From assembly GCF_019457635.1 (NCBI RefSeq), contig NZ_CP080412.1, positions 1,550,001 to 1,614,000 of the forward strand: DNA of 64,000 nt, read 5' to 3'. Below, in pieces: positions 29,587 through 37,688 of this stretch. This DNA comes from Shewanella mangrovisoli (GTDB lineage Bacteria; Pseudomonadota; Gammaproteobacteria; Enterobacterales; Shewanellaceae). The translations under genes and the position numbers were made by a program. Each line of letters begins with the position of its first letter. Position 1 is the stretch's first letter. The notes beneath the pieces were generated by a model, which did no database searches, was not told the DNA's origin, and saw only the letters and a list, made by a program, of their open reading frames with translations.

Positions 29587-29985
29587 ATGGGCGATGAATT
29601 TTTAATCGCAGCCTTAGTTTATGTGATTGCGTGTTTAGGGTTAGTCCTTTATCTCCAAAAACAATTGAGTAAGTTGCGCAGTAAAGTTGAAGCGTTAACC
29701 GTACTGGTCAAAGAAGGCGATCGCCAACGTGAGTCCTTTAAACGGGAGTTACAGGAGCTTCGCAGTGGCACTATCGGCATGGGACGACGTGTTATCGAGC
29801 TTGAGAAGCGCTTACATCAACAATCCGAGCGTATCGAAGAGTCGACGCAGCAGGATCCTCAAGCCAAACTCTATACCCGAGCGATGAAAATGGTCGCATT
29901 AGGGGCGGGCGTGGACGAACTGATTAAAGAGTGTGAGTTACCTAAAGCTGAGGCTGAGCTGTTAATTCGCCTTCATCGAAAATAG
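29587..29985 (+). CDS. DUF2802 family protein
   Basis: A 132-residue protein with one N-terminal transmembrane helix (about 5-23), a long charged coiled coil (about 24-95, LSKLRSKVEALTVLVKEGDR onward), and a small C-terminal helical domain (KMVALGAGVDELIKECELPK) with the helix-turn-helix-like end typical of DUF2802. Proteins of this family often follow chemotaxis genes in Shewanella and Vibrio; the function is not established. It lies 154 nt after cheW and converges with the leftward fhlX-like gene. Confidence 0.8.
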   Translation: MGDEFLIAALVYVIACLGLVLYLQKQLSKLRSKVEALTVLVKEGDRQRESFKRELQELRSGTIGMGRRVIELEKRLHQQSERIEESTQQDPQAKLYTRAMKMVALGAGVDELIKECELPKAEAELLIRLHRK

Positions 29986-30012
29986 GCTGATAAAGTTGCA
30001 TCGTTCATATTT

Positions 30013-30324
30013 TTAGGCTTTCTCTACAATTTTCTTGTGCATGTTATTCCACTGCTCAGGAAATTTGCCATCCAACATGTACACAAACGCAATCAGTTCT
30101 GCGATCAGCAGATAAAGCTCTTTCGGTATTTCCTCGCCTAATTCGAGTAATCTTAAAAAATTGCTCAGGTGAGGATCTTGATGAATGAAAACGCCTGACG
30201 CTTTGGCAAGTGCAATAATCTCATCCGCAACTAATCCTTCCCCTGATGCCACGACTTTAGGAGCATGTTTTCCATCGTAACTTAAGGCGACGGCTTGCTG
30301 GGTTTTGGGTTCTTCATTCATCAT
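30013..30324 (-). CDS. Free-standing FlhB C-terminal domain protein (FhlX/EscU-like)
   Basis: A 103-residue protein matching only the cytoplasmic C-terminal part of FlhB after the cleavage site: ALSYDGKHAPKVVASGEG, ADEIIALAKASGVFIHQD and LLELGEEIPKELYLLIAELI align with full-length FlhB segments around AIKYD, GVDEVAFKIREVA and QQIPEGLFTAVAQVL. It lacks the membrane part and the NPxH site. Such FhlX-type proteins can partly replace the cleaved FlhB domain in some bacteria. It lies 12 nt downstream of a FliK-like gene on the same strand. Confidence 0.85.
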   Translation of the reverse strand: MMNEEPKTQQAVALSYDGKHAPKVVASGEGLVADEIIALAKASGVFIHQDPHLSNFLRLLELGEEIPKELYLLIAELIAFVYMLDGKFPEQWNNMHKKIVEKA

Positions 30325-30336
30325 TCGTTCTCGATT

Positions 30337-32346
30337 TTAGGCACGTGTTTTCACTAAAAAATGGTCACCCGGGAGCAGTGTCGCAGGAACTTGGGCGATT
30401 TGGGTGGAAAGCTCCCCCGGCGTAAAACCTAACTGGGATAATTTTTGACCCAATGGGGCTAAAAAATTATCGACGCGATTGAGCAGTTGCTGACTATTGC
30501 CTTTAAATTGAATATCTAACACTTGCTGATGGAAGCGTGCCGAAATCAGCAGCGGCCCCTGTGCAAGATTAAACTTCAATTGCAGATGCCAACCTTTGTG
30601 CTTTTGCTGTTCGTCGTCATTGGCATCTCGTTCAAATTTACCTTCGAGCTGTTCATGCCGTTGATTTATCCCATAGGGTAGGGCAAAAAACCATACTAGA
30701 TTGCCGTTGTTTTCGCCGCTTGCCTGCTGATAGAGGTGTAAGCTTGAGGCCAGTTGTCCCATGCTTTCCAGCCCTCCGGCTTTACTCAATTGTCCAAGCT
30801 GATTGGTCGATAATCCCGTTTTCGCCTGTAATTGCTCTAAATAATCCTCCAGTTTCTGGCTAACGGTAGTGTTGGCGTTATTAGCCCTAAACCCCAATAG
30901 TAATTGAAATAATGAGGTGATCGCGCTGGCGTTCATAAACACCGCAGCTTGATTAAGTTGTGGCGTTGCAAGATTTAAGGCTGAAAGCCCAAACATAGCG
31001 TCTTTTAACTCCCCGGGATCGCTTAACTGACCTAATGTTGGTGGGCCCAAATGTGGTAAATGCTTTAATAGCTCGGCCGCAAGATTGGCTCCCCCACGCG
31101 TTAGCATTTGCTCTAACGGTAGCGCGCCAGCCTTAGTAAAGGCCTTTTGTAGCACTTCATTGACGCTGAGTGTTGTCTCGCTGGTTTTATTGCTCTTTTC
31201 AGCTAACAGTGCCTCTACCGCCTGAGGTTTAAGATTTAAGGGCAGTTCATTCTCGGTCAAGGTTGATGTAGTCAAAGTGGCCGCAGCCGATTCCAACTTT
31301 ATTGGATTTATCGATATCGGTGTTGGTGACGTGTTACGGATACTCTCAGAATTATTTGGCTGGGGATTGAAGGCAGTATTTTTTGCCTCAGCAAGTTTTA
31401 CCTCAAAAGATGCTGATTTTTGCTGAGTTTGAGCCGTACCTTGGGATTGAGTTTCTGGATTTAACTTTTGATTTACAACAGTCAGCTTAGGTTCAGTATT
31501 GGCTTGTAGACTAATGGCAGAAGTTGAAACAGGCGTAGTTGTCTTGTTGGCTGTAATATCGCTGACGACAGCTTGTGGGGCCGCAGGAGCCACTTTGGGC
31601 TCTGAAGTGGCTTGTCCCGAAACCGCAGGTTTAGTTGTGCCTAACGTGTCGGTTTGTGGCGTGAGAGTCTCTAATTTGCGTAAAAATGTCGCAATTATCT
31701 GAGCAGGCTCAGTTTTAGCTACCACCACATTGGCGGCTTGTTTATCAATTATGGGAAGTTGAGTTTCATTTATTGGTGCGCCAATTTGGATTTCGAGTTT
31801 GCTCAGTATGGGGGTCAGGACTAAAATAGGCCTTCCTTGAGCAAGACTAATCTTGGCTTGATATTCTCCAGTGCTGAGTCGAGTGCCTGGATCCTGTAGT
31901 ACCACAGTTCCGTTCGCAAATTGAAATTCTTTTGTTGTAACAGTGACATTGGGCAGCGGATATCCCTGTGGCCGTGCCGCTAGGGTATAGAGTTTATCCA
32001 AGGAAATACCATTTTGCTGCGCAAGTTGAGCAATGGCATCGGGTAATTTGAGTGTCAGTACCGCCCCTAAGGTGACAAGTTGTGCATTGGATAGGGTGGC
32101 AGTTTGGCTGGACTCTGTGGGGATTGGATTCACTAAAAAGCTACTTGCCACAATCAAGGCTTGTCTTTGCTGTGCATTAACAAGCTTTAAATTATATTCT
32201 GTACCGTTTAGAATAATACTATCGCCTTCGGGAGAAACCTGTACCTCAGCAGGAATTGGCCGCGGGGTTGCGCTGGTGGCATCGTTTGATGTCCCTGAAG
32301 TGATTAATTGCGCATTGGCGGTGTTAATAAGTGGAATCGACTCCAT
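30337..32346 (-). CDS. Second FliK-like (Flg_hook domain) protein
   Basis: A 669-residue protein with a long Thr/Gln/Pro/Ala-rich N-terminal half and a folded C-terminal part (about residues 500-669) that looks like a hook-length control domain, with HLQLKFNLAQGPLLISARFH, VLDIQFKGNSQQLLNRVDNF and LAPLGQKLSQLGFTPGELST. Its pairing with a free FlhB C-terminal domain repeats the FliK-FlhB partnership of the main locus. The function is unknown; it might modify export switching. Divergent from mlaA. Confidence 0.75.
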   Translation of the reverse strand: MESIPLINTANAQLITSGTSNDATSATPRPIPAEVQVSPEGDSIILNGTEYNLKLVNAQQRQALIVASSFLVNPIPTESSQTATLSNAQLVTLGAVLTLKLPDAIAQLAQQNGISLDKLYTLAARPQGYPLPNVTVTTKEFQFANGTVVLQDPGTRLSTGEYQAKISLAQGRPILVLTPILSKLEIQIGAPINETQLPIIDKQAANVVVAKTEPAQIIATFLRKLETLTPQTDTLGTTKPAVSGQATSEPKVAPAAPQAVVSDITANKTTTPVSTSAISLQANTEPKLTVVNQKLNPETQSQGTAQTQQKSASFEVKLAEAKNTAFNPQPNNSESIRNTSPTPISINPIKLESAAATLTTSTLTENELPLNLKPQAVEALLAEKSNKTSETTLSVNEVLQKAFTKAGALPLEQMLTRGGANLAAELLKHLPHLGPPTLGQLSDPGELKDAMFGLSALNLATPQLNQAAVFMNASAITSLFQLLLGFRANNANTTVSQKLEDYLEQLQAKTGLSTNQLGQLSKAGGLESMGQLASSLHLYQQASGENNGNLVWFFALPYGINQRHEQLEGKFERDANDDEQQKHKGWHLQLKFNLAQGPLLISARFHQQVLDIQFKGNSQQLLNRVDNFLAPLGQKLSQLGFTPGELSTQIAQVPATLLPGDHFLVKTRA

Positions 32347-32461
32347 GTGAGGCCCTTGTTGGTGTATCTAACGGCACGCTATTTTGAAAAATTAACAATT
32401 GACCAAAATGTTTTGCCAAGTATGCTTATGCGCTTTGTAAAAACAACGACAGTTTCTCTGT

Positions 32462-32475
32462 CATACTAGAGTATG
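32462..32475. repeat. Small palindrome in the divergent fliK-like/mlaA promoter region
   Basis: CATACTAGAGTATG has two 6-bp arms with a 2-nt centre. Just upstream GACAG...CTGTC (about 32450-32463) forms another short dyad. The 221-bp gap between the two divergent genes is AT-rich and must hold both promoters, but no clear -35/-10 pair can be fixed. Confidence 0.35.
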
Positions 32476-32567
32476 CCACTCAGGTGAATAATCTTTTATC
32501 GTCACTTGTCCTTGGTCACTTTAGCAAAACTCGATATCTAAGCAGTACATTTATTTAAGAGAGCAAT

Positions 32568-33353
32568 ATGAAGTTGAAATGGCTAGGGGTACTTTTAGGA
32601 TTTGCATTACTGCCTAAGGTGTATGGGGCAGAGGCGACTGTACCTGAGACTACTCCAAAGGATACGGCTTCAGCGGTTAAGATTACTTACGATGATCCGC
32701 GTGATCCCTTTGAGGGATTTAACCGTGCAATGTGGGATTTCAACTATCTGTATTTAGACCGGTATATTTATCGCCCCGTCGCACATGGATACAACGATTA
32801 TCTACCATTGCCTGCGAAAACAGGGATAAACAACTTCGTGCAGAATTTGGAAGAACCGAGCAGCCTAGTTAACAACGCCTTACAGGGAAAATGGGGCTGG
32901 GCGGCTAATGCGGGCGGCCGTTTTACGGTTAACACCACAATCGGTTTGCTCGGGGTATTTGATGTGGCCGATATGATGGGGATGCCACGTAAGCAAGATG
33001 AATTTAACGAAGTGTTAGGCTACTACGGCGTGCCAAATGGACCATATTTTATGGCCCCCTTTGCCGGCCCCTATGTGGTGCGAGAACTCGCATCAGATTG
33101 GGTTGATGGTCTATACTTTCCACTATCTGAGCTAACAGTGTGGCAATCCATTGTTAAATGGGGACTTAAGAGTCTTCATGCGAGAGCGTCAGCGATTGAC
33201 CAAGAAAGGCTTGTTGATAATGCGCTCGACCCTTATACCTTTGTGAAAGATGCGTATTTACAACACATGGACTATAAAGTCTATGATGGCAATGTTCCTC
33301 AAAAACAAGAAGATGATGAGTTGCTCGATCAGTACATGCAGGAACTTGAGTAA
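32568..33353 (+). CDS. mlaA: MlaA/VacJ family outer-membrane lipid transport protein without lipobox
   Basis: A 261-residue MlaA-family protein: DPRDPFEGFNRAMWDFNYL, PLPAKTGINNFVQNLEEPSS, GRFTVNTTIGLLGVFDVA and a final acidic tail are the family signature. MlaA removes misplaced phospholipids from the outer leaflet and passes them to MlaC. The signal peptide (MKLKWLGVLLGFALLPKVYG, cleavage near A22) has no cysteine, so it appears to be a signal-peptidase I substrate and not a lipoprotein as in E. coli. No upstream start adds a lipobox. Start ATG at 32568. Confidence 0.9.
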   Translation: MKLKWLGVLLGFALLPKVYGAEATVPETTPKDTASAVKITYDDPRDPFEGFNRAMWDFNYLYLDRYIYRPVAHGYNDYLPLPAKTGINNFVQNLEEPSSLVNNALQGKWGWAANAGGRFTVNTTIGLLGVFDVADMMGMPRKQDEFNEVLGYYGVPNGPYFMAPFAGPYVVRELASDWVDGLYFPLSELTVWQSIVKWGLKSLHARASAIDQERLVDNALDPYTFVKDAYLQHMDYKVYDGNVPQKQEDDELLDQYMQELE

Positions 33354-33367
33354 GCTTATGCGCTGTA

Positions 33368-33396
33368 CTTGGCTGTAAATCGTTTTTGCAGCCAAG
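33368..33396 (+). terminator. Possible hairpin terminator after mlaA
   Basis: CTTGGCTG and CAGCCAAG form a perfect 8-bp stem with a 13-nt loop, 14 nt after the mlaA stop. No T-run follows, so it may be an mRNA 3' stabiliser and not a true terminator. Confidence 0.4.
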
Positions 33397-33474
33397 CCCT
33401 TGCCGTATTGAATGATTCTTCCGATGTCATGATTGAGTTATTGCTATCGCAATGAATGTTATTCGGGAATCTTT

Positions 33475-34578
33475 ATGGCGTTAAGTGATGTATCCATTCT
33501 ATGGGTCGAAGATGACCCTGTCTTTAGGCAGATCGTCGCCACATTTTTAAGTGGCCGCGGTGCCGAAGTCGTGCAAGCCTGTGATGGCGAGCAGGGACTG
33601 TCTATTTTTAAGCAACAGCGCTTCGATATTGTACTTGCCGATCTCAGCATGCCTAAACTCGGTGGTCTCGATATGCTCAAGGAAATGAGTAAATTAGAAC
33701 CATTGGTGCCTTCTATTGTGGTCTCCGGCAATAACGTGATGGCGGATGTGGTTGAAGCCCTGCGCGTTGGTGCTTGCGATTATCTCGTTAAACCCGTTCC
33801 CGATTTATTTATTATTGAGCAAGCGATCAAACAGGGATTGCAAAGACACCAATCCGATGATGTGACTCAAGCCGAGTTTGATGCTTTGTCTAATCAAGAG
33901 CTCAAGGATAATTTGGTTCTGTTAGAACAAAGTGTTGAGGCGGCAAAGCAAGTTCAGCAACAACTATTCCCTGCTTCTAACATTAGCTATCCCACGGCCA
34001 AAGTAGATTACAGTCTGTTTAAGAGTAGTGATATCAGCAGCTACTTTATCGATTCTACCATGGTGGGTAGCGATCATTTGATCATGTATATGGCTCACCT
34101 ATACCCGGAAGATAATCGAGCAGCTTTCGCGTGTGTGTTGCTACGCAGCTTCGTTAATCAAAAGCTTAAGAATTACCGTAGTGGTCAGAGTAAAACCATA
34201 ATCGAGCCATTTAATATGTTGAGTTATTTGAATGAGCGATTAGTTAAATCAGGTCTCGATATCACGGTCGATATTATTTATGTTGCTATCGAATTAACGC
34301 GTTATCGCGCTGCGATTGCCCAAGCTGGTAAGGGGCTGAGATGCTATTTGCGTAATGATGAAGGCTTGAGCCCATTAGCGCTTTCAGAGAGTTTACAGTT
34401 GGGCATGTTAGATTGGGGTAAGCCGAGCATTCAGTTTCGGACCATACTGCCGCAGGAGCAACTCTGTATTGCGACCAGCGAGCCTGAGCATAAGCAGCAG
34501 CTATTAGAAAACCAGTTCAAAGGCCTTGTTTATGATCCGCAGTTGCCCGCGGGGGGCTTTATGCAATTGAGCCTATAA
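33475..34578 (+). CDS. RssB-like response regulator with degenerate PP2C output domain
   Basis: A 367-residue protein. The receiver domain (1-125) has acidic residues EDD (12-14) and phospho-acceptor D56 in VLADLSMP. A helical linker follows (about 135-175), then a SpoIIE/PP2C-like domain in which the metal-binding aspartates are not evident (KSSDISSYFIDSTMVGSDHL). This architecture is that of RssB, which delivers RpoS to ClpXP. The ATG at 33475 is chosen because the receiver begins there. RssB identity is likely but not proven. Confidence 0.75.
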   Translation: MALSDVSILWVEDDPVFRQIVATFLSGRGAEVVQACDGEQGLSIFKQQRFDIVLADLSMPKLGGLDMLKEMSKLEPLVPSIVVSGNNVMADVVEALRVGACDYLVKPVPDLFIIEQAIKQGLQRHQSDDVTQAEFDALSNQELKDNLVLLEQSVEAAKQVQQQLFPASNISYPTAKVDYSLFKSSDISSYFIDSTMVGSDHLIMYMAHLYPEDNRAAFACVLLRSFVNQKLKNYRSGQSKTIIEPFNMLSYLNERLVKSGLDITVDIIYVAIELTRYRAAIAQAGKGLRCYLRNDEGLSPLALSESLQLGMLDWGKPSIQFRTILPQEQLCIATSEPEHKQQLLENQFKGLVYDPQLPAGGFMQLSL

Positions 34579-34726
34579 AGGTCGTCAATTCACTACGCCA
34601 CTACAGTGACTTTGTGCGTATCTATGATAACGAATGTGACTGTTTATGATGATTTAAAATCGACTGTTAATCTAAAATGTAATCAGGAATTGGCTCGAGG
34701 CTTAACTTAATCATTTAGCTACAAAT

Positions 34727-34754
34727 AAAAAACGCTGCCATGGCAGCGTTTTTT
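34727..34754. terminator. Bidirectional terminator between the RssB-like gene and the POT gene
   Basis: A 28-bp perfect palindrome: six A, CGCTGCCA, its complement TGGCAGCG, and six T. It serves both converging genes. GC-rich stem with A/T tails on both sides is the classic two-way intrinsic terminator. Confidence 0.92.
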
Positions 34755-34775
34755 ATTGACTCAATTTAAAGCAAA

Positions 34776-36245
34776 TTAACGTTTAATTGCTTCGTGTTCA
34801 CCGGTTACGGCAATTTCATCTTCTAATGCTTCGGCTTCGTTGTGATGCTTGCTTTCTGCGCCATGCATCCAGTCGACTAACTTGTCAGCCATAAAGTATA
34901 AGATCACGCCAGAAAGAGCTGCGGTAATCGCAATACCCGAGAAAATCGCCATTGCATTGGCGAGCTGTTCTTCTTTTTCGCCGCCGTGGCCGATAAACGA
35001 ACCCACAACACCACCAATTTTGTTTGCTGCTGCAACGAACAGGAACCAAGCTCCCATCATTAACGAGGCGATACGTAGTGGGGCTAACTTAGTCACCATC
35101 GACAAACCAATAGGTGATAAGCAAAGTTCACCCATGGTATGGAAGAAATAAGCACCGACTAACCACCACATGCTCGATTTTGCGGAGGCATCGCCGCCCA
35201 TTTCGACAACGGCGCCGATCATGAATAAGAAGCCAACGGCTAACAGCACTAAGCCTAAAGCAAACTTAACTGGCGAGTTAGGTTCATTCTTACCTAAACG
35301 TACCCAAATCGAGGCAACAACAGGGGCAAAAATTACGATAAACATCGCGTTTAAGGATTGGAACCAAGTGGTAGGAACTTCCCAAGTGCCTATCATACGG
35401 TCGGTAAAATCGTTAGTGAACAGGTTCATTAGGCCGCCAGCCTGCTCGAAACCCGCCCAGAAGATGATGGTAAATAAACCCATCACCATGATGACTTTAA
35501 TGCGGTCACGCTCAACTTTGGTGAGAGGCTCTTTGCGAACTTCACCTTTTTCTGCCGCTTTTTGCTTTTCAAGCTTAGCCGCTGGGGTTCTACCGATATC
35601 ACCAAGTAATTTTTGGGCAAATAGAAGCTGGATGATTAATGACAGGATCATACCAATACCGGCACAGATAAAGCCGGCTTGGAAGTTACCATCATAAGCG
35701 GCAACCACAGAACCTACGATAATACCCGATAGGAAAGCACCGACGTTGATGCCCATATAGAAAATGGTGAACGCACCGTCGCGGCGGTGATCGCCTTCTT
35801 CGTACAGATCGCCCACCATGGTAGAGATATTAGGCTTGAATAGACCGTTACCTAAAATTAAGGTGCCTAAACCGACATAGAATACTTCGGTTTCCATACC
35901 TGGAACCCAAGCGTGCGGTGTACCTAGAATAAATTGACCTGCGGCCATTAAGGTACCGCCAATCATAATGGCGCGGCGTTGGCCTAAGAAGGTATCTGCT
36001 AACCAACCACCGAGTAGCGGCGTTAAGTAAACAAGACCCGTGAATGTTCCATAGAGTGAAATGGCATCAGCTTGGGTCCAACCTAAACCGTGTCCCCCTT
36101 CGCTCTGAACTTTATCAACTAAATACAGCACCAAAATGGCGCGCATTGCGTAATAACTAAAACGTTCCCAAAGTTCTGTTGTAAATAGTAGGAATAGGCC
36201 CTTGGGATGACCAAGCATCGTCCCTTGTGGTTTTGCTACGCTCAT
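34776..36245 (-). CDS. POT/PTR2 family proton-dependent oligopeptide transporter
   Basis: A 489-residue major-facilitator protein with about 12-14 membrane helices. The POT signature is clear: ELWERFSYYAMRAILVLYL near the N-terminus (ExxER motif), GGWLADTFLGQRRAIMIGG, and FTIFYMGINVGAFLSGIIVG (PTR2 signature). The C-terminal tail is hydrophilic and acidic. It imports di- and tripeptides with protons. The leftward gene has its promoter in the long gap shared with rfaH. Confidence 0.93.
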   Translation of the reverse strand: MSVAKPQGTMLGHPKGLFLLFTTELWERFSYYAMRAILVLYLVDKVQSEGGHGLGWTQADAISLYGTFTGLVYLTPLLGGWLADTFLGQRRAIMIGGTLMAAGQFILGTPHAWVPGMETEVFYVGLGTLILGNGLFKPNISTMVGDLYEEGDHRRDGAFTIFYMGINVGAFLSGIIVGSVVAAYDGNFQAGFICAGIGMILSLIIQLLFAQKLLGDIGRTPAAKLEKQKAAEKGEVRKEPLTKVERDRIKVIMVMGLFTIIFWAGFEQAGGLMNLFTNDFTDRMIGTWEVPTTWFQSLNAMFIVIFAPVVASIWVRLGKNEPNSPVKFALGLVLLAVGFLFMIGAVVEMGGDASAKSSMWWLVGAYFFHTMGELCLSPIGLSMVTKLAPLRIASLMMGAWFLFVAAANKIGGVVGSFIGHGGEKEEQLANAMAIFSGIAITAALSGVILYFMADKLVDWMHGAESKHHNEAEALEDEIAVTGEHEAIKR

Positions 36246-36718
36246 GAAGTTTCCACCTTAAGCTCGTGATTGCCTGTGGCGCCCCTGAAACAGGATGATG
36301 TCACCACAGAAAAATGGTTATCGCTCTTCTCATTTATCCGCTATGAATTCATTGGATGACTCAAGCCGAAGGACTAGAGTAACTTGTTGAATTACCGCGG
36401 CTTACGTATGAGTTATTGTTACGTTTTTATAATAAAAGTTATATTTTGCGCGCGAAATTGAATAATTTCGCTAAAATCCCACCTTATATACCCTTTAAAA
36501 GTAACTAAAGTCAATTTTGGCTTGCTAACTGGTGAGATTATCTGCAACTTAGCGCAAACACCGATTAATGCTGATTTTACTAATATATGCAGCCACTGTT
36601 CATATACCGAGCGGCAATCCTTTTGCGCCAAAAAACTACTTCCATCCCTATTCACAACTTTGCTATGATTGCGAGCCGTGAATGGACGTCACTTAACATA
36701 GGGTAGTGAGATTAGTAG
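36246..36718. other. Divergent intergenic region between the POT gene and rfaH
   Basis: This 473-bp AT-rich stretch has no convincing gene; a 78-codon leftward open frame at 36419-36655 has no family features. It must hold the promoter for the peptide transporter and that of rfaH. TATGAT at 36664-36669 could be the rfaH -10 box, but the -35 is poor. Confidence 0.5.
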
Positions 36719-37219
36719 ATGAAGGCATGGTACCTTTTGTATTGTAAACCTCGAAGTGAAGCGAGGGCTCAACAGAACTTAGCGCTTCAAAATTTAGAGA
36801 CATACTTACCAATGGTTTCTGAAGAAAAATCTCAACGCGGACAAAAGCGGATCTGTCGCGTACCTTTATTTCCGAATTATCTGTTCATCAATTTCGACCC
36901 AAGCCAAACCAGTGTTAAGCAGGTCAACTCTACCCGTGGTGTGAGCCGTATCGTCAACTGTCAGGAAAAAATGACGCCTATCGACGATCGTATTATCCAC
37001 GCCATTCGCATGAAAGAATTAACGCCTTCCCAAGCAGTTTTAGACACTGAACTAGAGCTAAAAACTGGGGAAAAAATTCGCTTTAAAGACGGCCCTTTTG
37101 TTGATTTAGAAGGCATTTTTCAAGAGAAATGTCCAAACAAGCGCTGTCATGTTTTGTTTAATATTATGGGGCAGAGCCAAGTGGTTGCTGTTCCAGTGGA
37201 TTCAGTTGTTAGGTTATAG
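36719..37219 (+). CDS. rfaH: RfaH, NusG-paralogue transcription antiterminator
   Basis: A 166-residue NusG-like protein with N-terminal NGN domain (MKAWYLLYCKPRSEARAQQN, then RVPLFPNYLFINFD) and a C-terminal KOW domain (GEKIRFKDGPFVDLEGIF). RfaH binds paused RNA polymerase at ops DNA and then suppresses termination and recruits ribosomes in long surface-polysaccharide operons. An exact ops element lies about 235 bp downstream, before the export gene, so this RfaH is encoded next to its target. Start ATG at 36719. Confidence 0.92.
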   Translation: MKAWYLLYCKPRSEARAQQNLALQNLETYLPMVSEEKSQRGQKRICRVPLFPNYLFINFDPSQTSVKQVNSTRGVSRIVNCQEKMTPIDDRIIHAIRMKELTPSQAVLDTELELKTGEKIRFKDGPFVDLEGIFQEKCPNKRCHVLFNIMGQSQVVAVPVDSVVRL

Positions 37220-37688
37220 TAGCTAAAGCCTTCTCCTTGTTGATGATGGGTTGCAGAGCTGTAGTTAATTTGCTTCTATTTTGACAATCAGGCCGAGTTA
37301 CAAACAACTTTGTTTTAAAATTTGTTCTAAACACACCGGTGCGGTGTTGCTAAATAGTAAAATGAACAAGGTTGCTATTTGATCTTGTTTATGTTTTTAG
37401 AAAAATTTGAGTGTTCGCGCCGCGAATGGGGACTTTGGAGACCGCAATCCATGGGCGGTAGCGTGTCTAAATGCTTCCGGGTGTCCTAAACTGAGCCTTA
37501 TTGTTTGATTTTGTATTGCGTTTTAGTTTGTGCCGATAGTTACTGGTAAGTTATCCCTATAATCTATCGAAATTGTGCGTAGCTTTAACATTTTCTTATT
37601 AACTAATTAATATTAACTTTGTGTTTCTACTGCTTGTTCATATCTTAGAGCGCAGTTGTGGTCTGTCTTTTACCAACGGAGATATCTG
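37220..37688 (+). other. Long untranslated leader of the polysaccharide operon
   Basis: A 469-bp gap between rfaH and the Wza-like gene with no supported open frame. It contains the ops element at 37454 and, 12 nt upstream, ACCGC that can pair with the GCGGT inside it. A TTGACA at 37281-37286 might be a -35 box, but no good -10 follows at 17 nt. Long leaders with JUMPstart/ops are typical of RfaH-controlled operons. Confidence 0.7.
37454..37465 (+). promoter_or_regulatory. ops element (RfaH recruitment site)
   Basis: GGCGGTAGCGTG is the ops core of the JUMPstart sequence. It sits in the leader of the polysaccharide operon, directly downstream of rfaH and 224 bp before the first structural start codon. 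Here RNA polymerase should pause and load RfaH. Confidence 0.92.

Noticed and set aside
32400..32425. Leftward TTGGCAAAACATTTTGG as a sigma-54 promoter for the second FliK-like gene
   Set aside because: The -12 half reads TTGG with 13-nt spacing instead of TTGC at 12 nt.
36419..36655. Leftward 78-codon open frame between the POT gene and rfaH
   Set aside because: No family pattern or ribosome site, AT-rich composition, and it would occupy the divergent promoter region.
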